Counted from the first letter of the stretch, positions 51,916 through 61,051 are shown. The stretch is DNA of 64,000 nucleotides from Methanococcoides methylutens MM1 (GCF_000970325.1 NZ_CP009518.1:1984001-2048000), one strand, 5' to 3'. Made by a program: numbers and translations. The notes: generated by a model from the sequence alone, not told the origin.

Positions 51916-53391
51916 TTAGAAAGCAGGCTCCCTCTCAACTTCAGGAGGTTTTCCCCCAGGTATGGTCACTTCGATCGTCCTTCCTGTGAAATCGGTTGGC
52001 GGATCAGTCTGCGCTGGATCGGATTCATAGCCAACGAGTTCCCAGTCTATCGCAGTTGCAGTTGAACCGTGGCAATCAGCACACCCTAATGGATCTGCCA
52101 TTCCAACCTCTGAACCTGCGATATTGTGGCTCAGCCTGTAGTGAAGATCAACTGTCCTGAGAACAGCATTTGGATAATCAGCTTCACCATCACCATTTCC
52201 ATCATAGCTTCTCATTTCATCCACAGTAACAGTACCGTCCTGATCTGCATCAGCGGCTTTCACATATGCCACAGGTATCGCATCACCAGATTCTTTGCTG
52301 GTATCCGGTGCTTCTGTGACCTCAGGGTTTACCCCTTCGTCCCACCAGATGCCTGTAACAACATTGAAAGGTGCAAGTTTCACATCTGCATCATCCTTCT
52401 CATCAGGGATCCTCAGTTCATCTTCTCCAACACCATTGGACCATGCGATCACGGGAACGATCGTATCCATCTTGTAGGAATCTACACGTTCACCATTTGA
52501 CCAATCAAAGGATTCAAGGGTAGATCCGCCTGGAAGTTCTCCTCCCGGAAGTGCTGGAATGTGACATGTTTCACATTCTACGGTCTCAAGATGAGCATCA
52601 GCGATAGGTCCGTGAGAGATTCCTGCATGGCAATCTGCATCATCGCAACTGCGAGTCTCAGCTTCCAGTTCGTGGATATCCTCAACATCTGATTTTACGA
52701 AAAGACTTGAGTGTGAGATCTCATGGCACTCAGCACATTCAACCTCAGCATGTACGTCGAATTCCTCATAATCAGATGCAGACCACATTACAGCAGTGGT
52801 AGGAACATTTGCCACATGGCAGTTGTCAGAACATGATTCCTTTGTTGGAGCACCGTTAACGGTGTCGTGGAACAATAATAACAGTGGAAGTGGAGTAACA
52901 GAATTTGAGAAATAGGTAATCTTTCTGATATTGTCTTTCTGCACTGCTTCATTTGCATCGATCATTGCTGCTGCGTTTGCGTTCTCAAAGTCCCCTTCGC
53001 TAAACTTCATAGCACGTGCTTCAAAATCATACATGCCATACTGCTCATGGCAGATCATACAATCCACATCTACGCCATACTCATCAAGTGCCCCTCCACC
53101 TGGATGATAAGCACCATAGAGTTCGACCCACTCTTCTTCTCCTTCTGTTTCAATGTCAAAGTTTGTAAGTGGATCCCATTCATCAATGTCCCTCTGAATA
53201 TGGGTATTGGTATCCACATGATCAGCTACTGTGAAGTGACATCCTCCACAGCTTGAGTCCGACCATTCCCCTTCGGTCATGTAGTGATGAGCGATCGCTT
53301 CATTGCCACTGTAACCCAGGCTAGCGAAAACTCCTGCAAATGCGAAGATGAAAATGGCGGCTGCCAGTAATATAACCTCTAATCTTGCCAT
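51916..53391 (-). CDS. mmcA: Multihaem cytochrome c of the Rnf complex with an EF-hand-like insert
   Basis: The 491-aa secreted protein has a signal-anchor (about 1-25) and seven haem attachment sites. Five are CxxCH (48-52, 111-115, 219-223, 273-277, 437-441), one is CSDNCH (C-x3-CH, 187-192) and one CDDADCH (C-x4-CH, 249-255). MmcA of Methanosarcina acetivorans is a heptahaem cytochrome that passes electrons from Rnf to methanophenazine or outside acceptors. Between haems 6 and 7 a canonical EF-hand loop 'DADQDGTVTVDE' (381-392) and a second Asp-rich loop 'DGNGDGEADYPN' (397-408) suggest Ca2+ binding. Confidence 0.95.
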   Translation of the reverse strand: MARLEVILLAAAIFIFAFAGVFASLGYSGNEAIAHHYMTEGEWSDSSCGGCHFTVADHVDTNTHIQRDIDEWDPLTNFDIETEGEEEWVELYGAYHPGGGALDEYGVDVDCMICHEQYGMYDFEARAMKFSEGDFENANAAAMIDANEAVQKDNIRKITYFSNSVTPLPLLLLFHDTVNGAPTKESCSDNCHVANVPTTAVMWSASDYEEFDVHAEVECAECHEISHSSLFVKSDVEDIHELEAETRSCDDADCHAGISHGPIADAHLETVECETCHIPALPGGELPGGSTLESFDWSNGERVDSYKMDTIVPVIAWSNGVGEDELRIPDEKDDADVKLAPFNVVTGIWWDEGVNPEVTEAPDTSKESGDAIPVAYVKAADADQDGTVTVDEMRSYDGNGDGEADYPNAVLRTVDLHYRLSHNIAGSEVGMADPLGCADCHGSTATAIDWELVGYESDPAQTDPPTDFTGRTIEVTIPGGKPPEVEREPAF

Positions 53392-53402
53392 CTGATCCCC
53401 TC

Positions 53403-53804
53403 TTAATCCTTTACTACGTCCTCCAACTCATTGAGGACAACGCTAATAATAGTAGTAAGATGCTGTTCCTCCAGAACAGTCATATTATCAGAAACATATT
53501 TGTTAAGGTCGAAGCTCTTGGGTATTTCCCTTACATTAAAATCAAAGACCTTGTCCAGAAGACCTTTCTTTGGCGTTATGCCCAAAAAATTAACATCAAG
53601 TCGTTTTCCAACCTTGTGTGCTTTCACTTCGATCTTATCCAGCGGAGAACCGGATTTTACATAGATCATGTGATGATCAGCACCAAATTGTTTTTCGATG
53701 CCCTTCCAACCATATCCCTCTATGATCTGATGAATTGCAACGGCGAGATACTTATCCTTCCCTGTATTTCCTCCCGACGCAATTCCTGCACTAGAATCAC
53801 TCAT
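53403..53804 (-). CDS. Hypothetical soluble protein heading the rnf operon (133 aa)
   Basis: I do not recognise it. ATG 53804 starts 'MSDSSAGIASGGNTGKDKYL'; an ATG at 53822 is also in frame. The protein is soluble, without Cys past the first residues, and contains 'WKGIEKQFGADHHMIYVKSG', 'VKAHKVGKRLDVNFLGITPK' and a Glu/Leu-rich C-terminal helix. It lies 11 nt before mmcA and shares its promoter, so it should be made with the Rnf complex. A regulator, assembly factor or accessory binding protein are all possible. Confidence 0.75.
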   Translation of the reverse strand: MSDSSAGIASGGNTGKDKYLAVAIHQIIEGYGWKGIEKQFGADHHMIYVKSGSPLDKIEVKAHKVGKRLDVNFLGITPKKGLLDKVFDFNVREIPKSFDLNKYVSDNMTVLEEQHLTTIISVVLNELEDVVKD

Positions 53805-53875
53805 TCTTACACATCCTATCATGAATAATAATTAACATCCGTCGACTATTATAATTGCCAGAATCATTGATTGTG

Positions 53876-53885
53876 AATATTTATA
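53876..53885. promoter_or_regulatory. Shared bidirectional TATA box of rnf operon and apbE
   Basis: AATATTTATA reads TATAAATATT on the minus strand. It is 45 nt before the apbE ATG (53930) and 72 nt before the 133-aa gene ATG (53804), which suits either or both promoters. Confidence 0.45.
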
Positions 53886-53898
53886 GGTTTCGAAATAA

Positions 53899-53912
53899 GC
53901 TTAATATTAAGC
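53899..53912. promoter_or_regulatory. Perfect palindrome in the apbE leader
   Basis: GCTTAATATTAAGC is a perfect 14-bp palindrome 18 nt before the apbE ATG, a possible operator. It resembles TGCTTATATAAGCA at 41832-41845. Confidence 0.4.
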
Positions 53913-53929
53913 ACATATATCCCTAAGGC

Positions 53930-54961
53930 ATGGACAAAAAAACAGTTCTATTGCTAGTATTAATCGTTATAGTTACCGTTTCGTTCAGTGCATTATATGA
54001 AGAGCAGGAGAGCAGTTTTCCAACACAGAATGAAATATTTAACACAGATGTCCGCAGCATAATGGACACAACAGTTACAATTTCGATCTATGATTCTGAC
54101 GGGGAACACGCGGGACAGAGCATAGACAAGGCTTTTGAAAGAATTGGTAATGTCGATGGCATCATGAGCACTTACAAGAATGAAAGCCAGGCAAGTGCCC
54201 TTAATGAGCAGTCAAAGATTGAAGGAGCTTCACCTGACCTGATCTATGTTGTTGAGCGCTCACTATATTATTCAGAGATCAGCAATGGTGCATTTGATAT
54301 CACGATCATGCCGATACTCGACCTCTGGGCAAGCAAATTCAGCCCTGGTGGAACATACCAACCACCAACACAGGAAGAGATAGACATCACCCTTGAGCTT
54401 GTTGATTACAGAATGATCACCATCGAAGGTGACAATATATACATGGAACCCGGCATGAAGATCGCCCTTGGAGGAATAGCAAAAGGATATGCTGTTGACC
54501 AGGCCATAGAAGTGTTGCTCTCTGAAGGCATAACAAGTTGTTTTGTTGATGCAGGAGGAGACGGAAGGTACATTGGCACAAAACCAGATGGAAGCCAGTG
54601 GACAGTTGGGCTCCAGAATCCTGACAAGCAGGGAGATTTCATCACCGTCATGCAGCTTGAAGATATGGCTGTTGCAACAAGTGGTAACTATGAACGCTAT
54701 TTCAGTGATGCTGCAAAGGTCTCACACATTTCCGACCCAAGAACCGGCTACTCAGTTAACGAACTTATCAGTGCAACGGTAATTGCAGGAAACACAATGG
54801 ATGCCGATGCCCTGGCAACCACCGTATTCGTCCTCGGAGAAGAGGAAGGCATGCAGCTGATCGAATCCCTTGAAGGAGTGGAATGCCTGATCATCACATC
54901 GGACAAAAGGATAATTCGCTCAGAAGGCTTTGCGGAATACGAAACAACAATTGAGCAATAA
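53930..54961 (+). CDS. apbE: FAD:protein FMN transferase
   Basis: The 343-aa lipoprotein-like or signal-anchored enzyme transfers FMN from FAD to Thr of RnfG (and perhaps RnfD). After a hydrophobic N-terminus (about 5-21) come 'MDTTVTISIYDSDGEHAGQ', 'GAFDITIMPILDLWASKF', 'ALGGIAKGYAVDQAIEVL' and 'VDAGGDGRYIGTKPDGSQW', all typical of ApbE. The metal site is in 'DADALATTVFVLGEE'. It is divergent from the rnf operon across 125 bp, which fits the need for joint expression. Confidence 0.95.
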   Translation: MDKKTVLLLVLIVIVTVSFSALYEEQESSFPTQNEIFNTDVRSIMDTTVTISIYDSDGEHAGQSIDKAFERIGNVDGIMSTYKNESQASALNEQSKIEGASPDLIYVVERSLYYSEISNGAFDITIMPILDLWASKFSPGGTYQPPTQEEIDITLELVDYRMITIEGDNIYMEPGMKIALGGIAKGYAVDQAIEVLLSEGITSCFVDAGGDGRYIGTKPDGSQWTVGLQNPDKQGDFITVMQLEDMAVATSGNYERYFSDAAKVSHISDPRTGYSVNELISATVIAGNTMDADALATTVFVLGEEEGMQLIESLEGVECLIITSDKRIIRSEGFAEYETTIEQ

Positions 54962-54976
54962 GGAGTTTGAGAGATT

Positions 54977-55009
54977 GCAGGAGTTATGGCTAAAAAGCCA
55001 TACTCCTGC
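54977..55009. terminator. Long hairpin between convergent apbE and thpR
   Basis: GCAGGAGT and ATGGCT (split by one bulged T) pair with AGCCAT and ACTCCTGC around an AAAA loop, a 14-bp stem in 33 nt. It begins 15 nt after the apbE stop and can act on both strands, although T runs are short. Confidence 0.6.
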
Positions 55010-55049
55010 ACACTTTAAGAGCAATTATGTGAAATGGTGCATGAGCTGG

Positions 55050-55595
55050 TTATTCCAGCAGGACCTCATGAAGGGTTTCATATATAGGACCCTGAGGGGT
55101 CAGAGTGCTCTTCTTCAAACTTATCCTGTCAACCACCATTTTACCAAGCTCAACATCGCCTAGCTCGTCAAGCAGTTCCAGGAATTCATCCTTCTGGCCT
55201 GCAGGCATAAATTTTATTCTTGCCAGTGTAGCATGTGCAGTGAACTTCTTCTTATCTTTCTTGAACCTGAACTTTGAGAGGCTTGATTCGACCTCATCAT
55301 GAAGAAGCTCAAAGTTACCTTCCGCACCCAGCCATAGAACCCTTGGAGCTTTAGGTTTTGGAAAAACCCCGATGCCCCCTATAAGTGCATCAAATGGCCT
55401 GCACTTAACATTCCCCAATGCTTCCGCAACCTCCGGTACAGCGGACTCCTTTACTTCCCCGATGAACTTCATGGTCACATGTACAAGTTCCGGGTCCACC
55501 AGTTTCAATTTCAGACCGGAAAAACGTGATTGTATGCCACGGACCTCATCACGGAACTCCTCCGGCAGATCGACTGCAACAAATATTCTGGCCAT
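55050..55595 (-). CDS. thpR: RNA 2',3'-cyclic phosphodiesterase (LigT family)
   Basis: The 181-aa 2H phosphoesterase has both HxTx motifs, 'LVHVTMKFIGEV' (about 40) and 'FTAHATLARIKF' (about 124). I start at ATG 55595 ('MARIFVAVDLPEEF'), the usual family N-terminus, rather than at the ATG at 55634. It opens 2',3'-cyclic phosphates on RNA to 2'-phosphates. Confidence 0.93.
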   Translation of the reverse strand: MARIFVAVDLPEEFRDEVRGIQSRFSGLKLKLVDPELVHVTMKFIGEVKESAVPEVAEALGNVKCRPFDALIGGIGVFPKPKAPRVLWLGAEGNFELLHDEVESSLSKFRFKKDKKKFTAHATLARIKFMPAGQKDEFLELLDELGDVELGKMVVDRISLKKSTLTPQGPIYETLHEVLLE

Positions 55596-55716
55596 ACTAA
55601 CAAAATAGAGAGTATACCTGTTAAATGATACCATTGTGGAAAATGAGATACATTATAGATAATATATATAATCGATAATTTCCATAATTAATAATACAGA
55701 ATATACGAGGGAATGG

Positions 55717-56616
55717 ATGGATACTAACACTACAGCAAAAGTACTGGCAGGACATGCAGTCCGGATAGCTGAGGAACTTAGAGCTCCTGCCATAATAGTA
55801 TCCGGGGAAATTGAACTTGAGGATTTTGAAACGGACATTCCCATATATTATGTAACCAGACGTCAAAAGAGCATCATCGATAACCTGATCTCCGACACTG
55901 TCGATGAGGGCGACCACCTGAAGAAGATAATCGAACCCATTAACAGGGAAACATCAGGAAATGTCCAGTATATCGAAGAGGCAGCAGCTATTGAACATAT
56001 AATCGGGGAGCTTAGAGAAGGCACCATCGTCGGATTGATCCAGACAAAGGAATCAAGCGCAATAGTGATCCACGAAATATCCCAGAGTCCACTTATCAGG
56101 ATACTTCAGGAATGTGAAGAAAGGATCGAACCCGAGGTCATGCGGGCGGCACTTACCATAGCATTCGATATTGCTGCAAGCGGAAGGGAAGGTCACAAGA
56201 TCGGAACTGCTTTTATCCTGGGTGATACCGAAGAGGTAATGGAGCGTTCCCACCAGATGATACTCAACCCATATGCAGGTCACAAGGATGAGCACAGGAA
56301 CATACTGGTCAAAAAGAACTGGGAGTCGATCAAGGAATTTGCCCTTCTTGACGGGATTTTTGTAATATCCGAAGAGGGTCTTGTCCATGCTGCCGGCAGG
56401 TATCTTGATGTTGATGCGAAAGATATCGATATTGAAAAGGGCCTGGGAGGAAGGCATGTATCAGCCGCTGCCATCACAAGGGACACTTTCGCAATAGCTG
56501 TGACAATATCTGAATCCGGTGGCACTGTCAGAGTATATATGGACGGAAAAGAACTTCTTTGTCTGGACTATATCGAAAGGCCTGTATTGGGCAATGCCAG
56601 ACAAAGACTTCAATGA
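55717..56616 (+). CDS. dacZ: Diadenylate cyclase (archaeal DacZ type)
   Basis: The 299-aa protein has an N-terminal domain (1-120) of pyruvate-kinase-like type and a C-terminal DAC domain (about 140-285). The two DAC motifs appear as 'FALLDGIFVISEEG' (DGA in most enzymes, here DGI) and 'GLGGRHVSAAAITRDT' (RHR in bacteria, here RHV). It makes c-di-AMP from two ATP. The changed third residues may be the normal archaeal form. GAGGG lies 7 nt before the ATG. c-di-AMP may act on K+ or osmolyte handling, and the RCK antiporter at 30340 is one candidate target. Confidence 0.9.
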   Translation: MDTNTTAKVLAGHAVRIAEELRAPAIIVSGEIELEDFETDIPIYYVTRRQKSIIDNLISDTVDEGDHLKKIIEPINRETSGNVQYIEEAAAIEHIIGELREGTIVGLIQTKESSAIVIHEISQSPLIRILQECEERIEPEVMRAALTIAFDIAASGREGHKIGTAFILGDTEEVMERSHQMILNPYAGHKDEHRNILVKKNWESIKEFALLDGIFVISEEGLVHAAGRYLDVDAKDIDIEKGLGGRHVSAAAITRDTFAIAVTISESGGTVRVYMDGKELLCLDYIERPVLGNARQRLQ

Positions 56617-56628
56617 GCGCTAATTCTA

Positions 56629-57672
56629 TCAGATGTTGAATCTCAACATGGCTGCAATGCCACCAAGAGAGTGCAATTTCTCACCAGGCTCGAACTCTGT
56701 GCTGAATACCACCATGGTTCCCTGCGCATGTTCGACCTCCTGTATCATAGCATCGATGTTGCCCTCTTCCCGCTCTAGCCGGAGCAGCTCATCAGCTATT
56801 AGAAGTGTTTCCACGGCACCATAATCGATGGCCTTTTTCACTTCATCCATACCATAGGCGACCTTGCCCCCAAGAGCCATTTCCTTTAAGAGCTCATCCA
56901 TCAGAGAGGATTCCCGTGCGATCCTGGACTCTTCCATGATCCTGTCGACGGCACCCCTTCGGAGCACTTCCTGAAACCCGGACATGCCTATGGACGATGT
57001 GTCCTCAACAAGAATGCCCGATGCCAGTTCCTGGTCCTTTGAGGAGATGTATTTCATCAGATCATCCTTTGTAAAACCCGGTCCTGCAACCACAACTGAC
57101 TCGGTCCCGCACATGGCATGCTTCAATTGCTCCAGAATGTTATCGAAGAAGACCTCACGAAGCGTTCCCTCGCCTTTCCCGGAAGACTGGCGGATATGTG
57201 AATAAAGCTCAATTCCATAGTGCCTCACAAAACCAATGTCTGCATCTCCTTCTTCAATGGCCACAATAATAACCTTGGGCTTTTTTGATGCAGCTTCTGC
57301 TTCGTTCACACGTTCGACCTGATCCTTTTTCCAGTGCTTTATAATAGAGAGGGCAGTTCCTCCCTCAAGATTAAGAGTATGGTGATAACCAGCATCCATC
57401 CCGTGTTCTATAAGACCGTGAACCCTGAGACGATTGGAGAACTTATGGAACTCGAGGTCATCCACCCTGATACCAAGCCTCACGTTCTTCTTCTCGACCT
57501 TCTCCGGCCTGAGCTTATCGCTTGCAGCCTCGGCTTTCCGTTTAGTAAGAGCAAATACGAGGTCACCTTTCTCGATGATATATTTAAGGTGCCACAGATC
57601 ATCCAGCGTCTCCGGAGTAAGGGCTATCTCACCCTCCTTATTTCCCCTCAGGTCTCTTTTTGTTACTCTCAT
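56629..57672 (-). CDS. pelA: Pelota-type mRNA surveillance protein
   Basis: The 347-aa eRF1 relative has an N-terminal Sm-like domain ('MRVTKRDLRGNKEGEIALTP'), a central domain without the GGQ loop ('KVIIVAIEEGDADIGFVRHY', 'VVAGPGFTKDDLMKYI') and a C-terminal domain. It rescues ribosomes stalled on broken mRNA, with archaeal EF-1A in place of Hbs1. RqcH starts 72 nt upstream on the same strand, which puts two ribosome-rescue factors side by side. Confidence 0.94.
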   Translation of the reverse strand: MRVTKRDLRGNKEGEIALTPETLDDLWHLKYIIEKGDLVFALTKRKAEAASDKLRPEKVEKKNVRLGIRVDDLEFHKFSNRLRVHGLIEHGMDAGYHHTLNLEGGTALSIIKHWKKDQVERVNEAEAASKKPKVIIVAIEEGDADIGFVRHYGIELYSHIRQSSGKGEGTLREVFFDNILEQLKHAMCGTESVVVAGPGFTKDDLMKYISSKDQELASGILVEDTSSIGMSGFQEVLRRGAVDRIMEESRIARESSLMDELLKEMALGGKVAYGMDEVKKAIDYGAVETLLIADELLRLEREEGNIDAMIQEVEHAQGTMVVFSTEFEPGEKLHSLGGIAAMLRFNI

Positions 57673-57744
57673 GATTACACCAACGATTTACACGATCATA
57701 TACTCATACTGCCATTCACAGATGCCATCCATAAATACCGGAGA

Positions 57745-59742
57745 TCACTTCTTTATATCCGATTCTCCCGGAGGCAGCCTCTTTGCGATGATGTCAGGAG
57801 AAGCGATCTGCTTGACAAAGGACGGATCCTTCAGTTCATCCACATAGATGCGGTAGACCTTCTTCGCAATATCGTTCTGGTTGAACTTGCCCGGAACCAG
57901 TTCTACCACATACTTTCCGGAGCTTTGTATGGCTGATACCGGACCTCCGATAACACGGGTCTCGGCTCCAAGCTCCAGGCCAACAGCCACACCTACAGGA
58001 ACATCCCTGTAATAATTACGTTCCCCACGAATGATGAAAGAACCTTTTTTCAGGTATTCACCGGATTCCGGGGTCTTTGAGACCTGCTCTGGTTTTACCC
58101 AGTAGCAATCGCCGCTGAACTGACCGGACTTCCATACGCTTGAATATGACACCACGAACCTTGCAGCTTCCTCAAGGGTCGCTTCGGGAATTTCCTTACC
58201 TTCTGTCTTGATGATAGTGATCGGTGCACCCGGGACCTGTGTGTGGAAAACGATGTCACGTTTCTCCATGTATTTCTTCACAAGCTCCTCATTGGTATCC
58301 GCATCTCTTCCGCCAACGACAAGGAAACCGTCGGAGGAGAAGAACCACCTGAACCGGTCGTACCAGTGTTTCTTGAAGAAAGCCTTTCTTCTTTTGGATA
58401 CCTTCTTCTCCCTTTTCTGCATTGCGACCTTGGTATCCTCTATAGCACGAAGGGCACCATCACGTTTTTTGGTCAGCTTCTTGGCCTTCTCATAATAGTT
58501 CTGTGCATTCTGAGGAACAGTCTTACGAATATTGATGTTCGCTTTTGTACCATCAAGATCAACGACAATTGTACCTTCCGCCGAATCAATACTTACGATC
58601 GTACGGGCTGCAGGAAGGTCGTCCTTTGCTTTTTTCAGGATAGAACGGATCTCGTCCCAGGAATAACCTTTATCACGTGCATTGCCCAGGATCGAAAGCA
58701 ACTCCTCGATGTTCTGGTAATGCTCATAGATCTTCTCTGCAATGGTGGTGAACTTGTCCGTGTCCTTCTCGAACTTCTTGATGGCCTCCTCCTGTTTGCG
58801 AAGCCTCCTTTCAAAGACATCCACCTTTTCCTTCTTTTTAGCGACTACCTCTTCGATAACTTCCTCGGAAGCCTTTTTCCCGAAGAATTCGTCAAGAGCC
58901 TTGTTGAAGGACGGGAAGAATTCCTTCTCATCGGAAGAATACTGCCCTAGTTCAAGAGGAATGACATCTACTGCCTCAAGTTCGTCTTTGACCTTCTTTT
59001 TGACAATACATGGTTTAAGCTGTTTCTCAATGATCGGGGAGAAAACTAACTTTACAGCCTCACAGAGTACTTTTATATCATCGGAACTCGTGTCCTGTGC
59101 TGCCTTGCTCTTGTCAACGCCTGCCCTCAGGCAGACCTCTTCTGCGAGGACACCGCCAAGGTTGTACCTGGTGGCTATGGTCCTTACAATATCGGAAGTT
59201 GATGATGCGAACACTTCTGCCATACCAGCCTCATCCACATCAAGGGGACTTAGCTGGGCTTCAGGGTATTCATATATCTCACCGCTGCGAACCCTCCTTC
59301 CCCTGAAGGTCACCGGGTTCATCGGGAGAATGATCTTACGGTCACTGTCAAGAAGAACGATATTGCCTCTTGAGAACAGCTCACATACAAGTATGGTCTC
59401 GATTCCGCCGCGGACCACACCGATCTCAATAATCCTGTCAAAGTCATACTGATCAACAGAAGTGATCCTGCCACCCATTATATGCTTTCTCAGCAACATA
59501 GGGAATGCGTGAGGAATCTTGGGGCTCGGACGCACATACTGGCTCATGTGTGCTCTCTTGCCGGCCTCTATCACCAGATTGTCACGCCCTTTTCCGAATA
59601 TGAATAGATTGATCCGGATCTCACCGGGAACAGGCTGGTATATCTTACCGATCTTTGCATCGATAAGGGAGCCTTCAACATCAACATTACCAAGTTCGGA
59701 TACAAGAGCAGCCACGTCTGCGCTCGTCATCTCCTGTTTCAT
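57745..59742 (-). CDS. rqcH: RqcH/NEMF-type ribosome quality control factor
   Basis: The 665-aa protein has the NFACT-N domain at the start ('MTSADVAALVSELGNVDVEG'), with Asp9 and the Asp102-Arg103 pair ('YDFDRIIEI') known to matter in Rqc2. A coiled coil (about 280-430, rich in Lys/Glu) follows, and the NFACT-R domain around 'RDIVFHTQVPGAPITIIK'. It binds stalled 50S subunits and recruits tRNA to add Ala/Thr-type tails to nascent chains. It is next to pelA. Confidence 0.93.
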   Translation of the reverse strand: MKQEMTSADVAALVSELGNVDVEGSLIDAKIGKIYQPVPGEIRINLFIFGKGRDNLVIEAGKRAHMSQYVRPSPKIPHAFPMLLRKHIMGGRITSVDQYDFDRIIEIGVVRGGIETILVCELFSRGNIVLLDSDRKIILPMNPVTFRGRRVRSGEIYEYPEAQLSPLDVDEAGMAEVFASSTSDIVRTIATRYNLGGVLAEEVCLRAGVDKSKAAQDTSSDDIKVLCEAVKLVFSPIIEKQLKPCIVKKKVKDELEAVDVIPLELGQYSSDEKEFFPSFNKALDEFFGKKASEEVIEEVVAKKKEKVDVFERRLRKQEEAIKKFEKDTDKFTTIAEKIYEHYQNIEELLSILGNARDKGYSWDEIRSILKKAKDDLPAARTIVSIDSAEGTIVVDLDGTKANINIRKTVPQNAQNYYEKAKKLTKKRDGALRAIEDTKVAMQKREKKVSKRRKAFFKKHWYDRFRWFFSSDGFLVVGGRDADTNEELVKKYMEKRDIVFHTQVPGAPITIIKTEGKEIPEATLEEAARFVVSYSSVWKSGQFSGDCYWVKPEQVSKTPESGEYLKKGSFIIRGERNYYRDVPVGVAVGLELGAETRVIGGPVSAIQSSGKYVVELVPGKFNQNDIAKKVYRIYVDELKDPSFVKQIASPDIIAKRLPPGESDIKK

Positions 59743-59878
59743 AGATGCCTATAGCGTTCGACCTGACTTAAGGTTTATCCATATTGATAAAACTCGAATT
59801 TAAGTAATAAAGAAATAGGATTAACACATCAAATAACTGGAGTTGCGGTAAGCAGACAATATCATCAGGAAACAGGCA

Positions 59879-61051
59879 ATGAACTTTAAGACAAAATATT
59901 ATCTCAAATCGAAGTTCCAGGAATATTACAGGAATGCTCAGATACACATACCTTCCAGGCTGGAAGCCCGTGAGTGGGGATTCATCTCTTTTGACGAGAT
60001 GCCGGAAACTGTAATGAGAAGGCACAAATCATTCGGCTCACGCGGAGAAGTCGAAGAATACCTTGCAGGTATGGCACCTGCACATGCATACCATTCCGTT
60101 GCATACTATACCTACCCCAGTGCACCCACCATGAAGGAGAAACACTGGCAGGAAGCAGATCTCATCTTTGACCTTGATGCAGACCACATCCCCGGTGCGC
60201 CGAACTCGTATTCTGAAATGCTTGACCATGTCAAGAAGGAGACTTTGAAGCTCTATGACTTCCTGGTAGATGACTTCGGATTCAATGAAGATGATATAAG
60301 AGCAGTGTTCTCAGGAGGAAGAGGATACCATTTCCACATTGCAGATCCGCGTGTCCGCTCCCTTGAAAGTGCTGAGAGAAGGGAGATCGTGGATTACATC
60401 AGTGGGCGCGGGCTCAGCCTTGACAAGATATTCTACAAGAAAGCCGTCAGCGGTGATGCCGGCAGTGAGAATGCAAGGATGAACATGCTGTCCTCGGAAA
60501 ACGAAGGAGGATGGGGAGGCCGGATCAACAAATACCTGGTATCCTACCTTACAGACCTTGCGACAAAGGAAGATGCAGTGGATCTTTTTACCGGATTTAA
60601 GGGAATAGGCAAAAAGACAGCACAAAAGATGGTGGACATATTAAGGGACGAGACACAGGTGGAACTGCTTAAGAAAGGCAATATGGAAGCCCTTTCAAAG
60701 GTCAATAAGGACATTATACAGACCCTTGCACTGCAGGCGGTCAACGACATGTCGGCAAGCGTTGATGAGCCGGTGACAGGAGATATAAAGAGACTAATAC
60801 GCCTTGGAGGATCCCTCCACGGCAAGTCAGGAATGCGTGTCACAACGCTTTCCATATCCGAGCTGGAGAAGTTCGAGCCGCTGACCGATGCTGTGATTTT
60901 CTCGGACAAGCCGGTAAAATTAAAAGTGATAAGACCTTTTGCAGTACAAATGAAGGGTAATGACCTCTATGTTGAGGAGGGTACACAGGAATTACCTGAA
61001 TACGCAGCCGTGTACCTGATGTGCAGAGGTGCAGCAGAATATGGACCGTAA
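59879..61051 (+). CDS. priS: DNA primase small (catalytic) subunit
   Basis: The 390-aa archaeo-eukaryotic primase subunit has the catalytic 'LIFDLDADHIPGAP' (DxD) and 'VFSGGRGYHFHIAD' (sxxRGYH) motifs near residues 98-155. The tail reads '[16 protein letters not shown]'. It makes RNA/DNA primers with PriL, which is elsewhere. Its 3' end overlaps the GINS gene by 11 nt. AGGA lies 8 nt before the ATG. Confidence 0.95.
   Translation: MNFKTKYYLKSKFQEYYRNAQIHIPSRLEAREWGFISFDEMPETVMRRHKSFGSRGEVEEYLAGMAPAHAYHSVAYYTYPSAPTMKEKHWQEADLIFDLDADHIPGAPNSYSEMLDHVKKETLKLYDFLVDDFGFNEDDIRAVFSGGRGYHFHIADPRVRSLESAERREIVDYISGRGLSLDKIFYKKAVSGDAGSENARMNMLSSENEGGWGGRINKYLVSYLTDLATKEDAVDLFTGFKGIGKKTAQKMVDILRDETQVELLKKGNMEALSKVNKDIIQTLALQAVNDMSASVDEPVTGDIKRLIRLGGSLHGKSGMRVTTLSISELEKFEPLTDAVIFSDKPVKLKVIRPFAVQMKGNDLYVEEGTQELPEYAAVYLMCRGAAEYGP

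Noticed and set aside
58243..59452. Two frames of about 235 residues opposite rqcH
   Set aside because: They are shadows created by Lys/Glu-rich coiled-coil codons read backwards (Phe/Leu/Ser-rich products).
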